A stretch of DNA of 15,144 nt from NCBI GenBank assembly GCA_023139255.1, contig JAGLNY010000188.1, forward strand, positions 1 through 15,144, given 5' to 3'. This DNA is from Spirochaetales bacterium (lineage in GTDB: Bacteria > Spirochaetota > Spirochaetia > JABMQR01). The position numbers and the translations under genes were made by a program. Below the pieces are notes generated by a model, which was given only the letters and a program-made list of their open reading frames with translations, searched no databases and had not been told where the DNA came from. Positions 13,581 through 15,144 of this stretch are shown one piece after another (within the stretch, counting starts at the first letter, position 1; the number at the start of each line of letters is the position of its first letter).

Positions 13581-13624
13581 AAAAAGGCCGGCATACAGTA
13601 CATTCTAAGTACCATAGCCGGCCG
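13581..13624 (-). terminator. Rho-independent terminator of the 5'-nucleotidase gene
   Basis: On the - strand GGCCGGC (13624-13618) pairs with GCCGGCC (13593-13587), with further pairing inside (GTAC/GTAC), followed by six T (13586-13581). It lies 21 nt beyond the stop codon and faces the terminator at 13549-13576. Confidence 0.9.
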
Positions 13625-13645
13625 TAATTACCTCATCAAGAAAAG

Positions 13646-15144
13646 TCAATCTTCCAGAGGAAAATTCTCCACAAGATAGTATCCGAAAATTTCTGCCATC
13701 AGTCCATATTCTTCCAACAGCGGTTTGTCTGCAAACATCGTGTATTGATCCCCTCCTGCTGCCAGAAAGTCATTGGTTGCCAGTCGGTAGGTTGCCAATG
13801 GATCCACAACCTTTCCACCCACTTTTACCTTGAACAGTCGTTCTCCCGGATCATTGAACCGGTTCCAGATCGCCTCAACTCCTCCCATCTGCGGATAGGC
13901 TCCGCTCGGGTTTGGTAAATCCTTGATACCGTTCTCTATCGCCGCCAGCAGCTCTGCTCCCGTTACCTCTATTACTACAATCGTATTGTTAAACGGCAGA
14001 ACCGTGATCACCTCTCCAATGGTCACATTACCCGCATCAATCGATGCCCGTATCCCGCCGCCGTTTGTAAGCGCAGCATCCGCTCCTGTCGTCTCCATCA
14101 TCGCAGTTGTCAGTATTTTCGTCAGGTTCGTCGGACGCGTCCTCACATGCGCACGCTCTCCATCCAGTGCATAGGGCAGCGTTGCTATCTCCTGCATCGT
14201 AAAAGATTCCACTTCCGCATTCACTTCCTCAATATAGGCTGCTACCGCTGCATTCGGCTCAATCTCTGCCGCTTCCGCTTTGGTGTACAGAAATGGGGTG
14301 ATACCGGTGATTTCTCCTCCAGCTATTTCTACATTAATTATCCCGACATTCACGCCATACTGTCCAGCCTGCGCAACCACGGTTCCATTAACTACCATTC
14401 CTTCCGGCAACTCTGTGTGACTGTGCCCGTCTATAATTAAATCTATCCCGTCAATGTTTTCCGCTATCAGCGTACTGGTAATCGCACTCTCTTTATCCAT
14501 GCCTATATGCGCCAGGACTATAACCATATCCGCTTCCTTGCGCAGCAGGTCAACTCCCGCCTGCATCAGTGCAGCAGTCTCAGCCAACGATACCTTCCCA
14601 TATTCATCCGCATCCGTAAGTGCCCATGCCGGCGGCTGATCAAAGTATATCCCTTCCACGTTCTTAGGATGGGTCTTGTAGGCCGTCTCCGGTGTGGTCA
14701 GTCCCACAACTGCTACCTTCACACCATAATACTCAAATATCTTGTACGGTTGAAACAGTAACTCTCCTGCCTTGGTCACATTCGCACTCAAAAAGGGAAA
14801 GTCTGTCATCTCATCCAGTTCCAGCAGCTGGGCAACTCCATAGTTGAAATCATGGTTTCCCGGTGCCAGCGCATCATAGGTCCCGTCCATCAGCTTCGCA
14901 ATACTTTCCCCTTCAGTCAGCGTCGCCGCATTCGTCCCGTGAAAGGTATCTCCCGCATCAAGGATCAGAGTCGTTTCACTCACAGAGTTTACATACTCTA
15001 TAACCGTCGCTATCTTCGCAAATCCCATCCCGTCATACGTGCCTTCTTCCAGCCGCCCATGCGTGTCATTGGTGTGTACAATCGTCAGAGTGAAGGTCTC
15101 TACATCACCAGCAGCTTTTACCTCATAGTAGGGATCAACTATCG
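13646..15144 (-). CDS. 5'-nucleotidase / 2',3'-cyclic phosphodiesterase family protein (5'-truncated)
   Basis: The frame runs open past the window edge, so the true start is missing; an ATG at 15028 is internal. The 498 visible residues begin with a beta-rich stretch, then the metallophosphoesterase motifs TNDTHG, LDAGDTFHGT, APGNHDFNYG, VIVLAHIG and IDGHSHTELP, which bind two metals. The C-terminal 5_nucleotid_C domain has LTNGGGIR, VLPFNNTIVVIEVTG and AAGGDQYTMF, which bind the nucleoside. The family (UshA/YfkN) is normally exported and salvages extracellular nucleotides; the signal peptide would lie upstream of the window. Residues before TNDTHG suggest an additional N-terminal domain. Base composition is clearly richer in G and C than in the neighbouring genes and codons often end in C or G, pointing to transfer from another lineage. 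Confidence 0.92.
   Translation of the reverse strand, partial: IVDPYYEVKAAGDVETFTLTIVHTNDTHGRLEEGTYDGMGFAKIATVIEYVNSVSETTLILDAGDTFHGTNAATLTEGESIAKLMDGTYDALAPGNHDFNYGVAQLLELDEMTDFPFLSANVTKAGELLFQPYKIFEYYGVKVAVVGLTTPETAYKTHPKNVEGIYFDQPPAWALTDADEYGKVSLAETAALMQAGVDLLRKEADMVIVLAHIGMDKESAITSTLIAENIDGIDLIIDGHSHTELPEGMVVNGTVVAQAGQYGVNVGIINVEIAGGEITGITPFLYTKAEAAEIEPNAAVAAYIEEVNAEVESFTMQEIATLPYALDGERAHVRTRPTNLTKILTTAMMETTGADAALTNGGGIRASIDAGNVTIGEVITVLPFNNTIVVIEVTGAELLAAIENGIKDLPNPSGAYPQMGGVEAIWNRFNDPGERLFKVKVGGKVVDPLATYRLATNDFLAAGGDQYTMFADKPLLEEYGLMAEIFGYYLVENFPLED

Overview
The window is a mostly AT-rich bacterial housekeeping region. It fits best a spirochaete of the Treponema/Spirochaeta lineage. 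That is an inference from gene content and order (spoVG, tRNA-Gln, an L25 with a long acidic tail, pth, tilS, ftsH, lepA) and from a spirochaete-like relaxed lipobox; no 16S or other decisive marker is present. Most strong promoters look like ordinary sigma-70 sites (TTGACN, 16-18 bp, TATNNT).

Left part (1-3146, + strand unless noted): the 3' end of nadD, a membrane-anchored protein resembling a degenerate LytR-CpsA-Psr (LCP) domain, and rsfS form a probable operon. A tiny, extremely acidic protein is encoded convergently on the - strand. Its promoter is divergent from that of ispE, whose ATG lies where transcription should begin, so ispE is probably leaderless. spoVG follows with its own promoter and a nested inverted repeat.

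Middle (3147-11476): a 220-nt, highly palindromic non-coding element (long outer stem plus three perfect hairpins) separates spoVG from tRNA-Gln(TTG). Then comes a tight + strand cluster, rplY-pth-tilS-ftsH-lepA, with gaps of 3 and 15 nt and overlaps of 32 and 17 nt. The products serve 5S rRNA binding, peptidyl-tRNA recycling, tRNA-Ile lysidinylation, membrane proteolysis and ribosome back-translocation. pth has no ATG, GTG or TTG start before its catalytic residues; a CTG three bases after the rplY stop, with a good ribosome binding site, is the likely start. A - strand membrane-anchored parvulin-like chaperone converges on lepA.

Right part (11477-13576): tRNA-Asp(GTC) and tRNA-Pro(CGG) lie behind a strong promoter. 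They are followed by a terminator and two tandem copies of a structured module. The modules share a perfect 94-bp repeat that includes the tRNA-Pro 3' end and the terminator. Each then carries a large stem-loop whose closing 9-bp stem differs between copies by four compensatory base-pair changes. Next are udk, a convergent orphan yidD (also possibly leaderless), and a strongly expressed-looking gene for a 56-residue basic protein missed by ordinary ORF cut-offs, with its own promoter, Shine-Dalgarno site and terminator.

Far right (13577-15144): a 5'-truncated - strand 5'-nucleotidase/UshA-family gene with visibly higher GC and C/G-ending codons. The shift begins abruptly between two convergent terminators, suggesting acquired DNA or, less likely, an assembly join. 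No transposase, integrase, CRISPR array or phage gene is seen.
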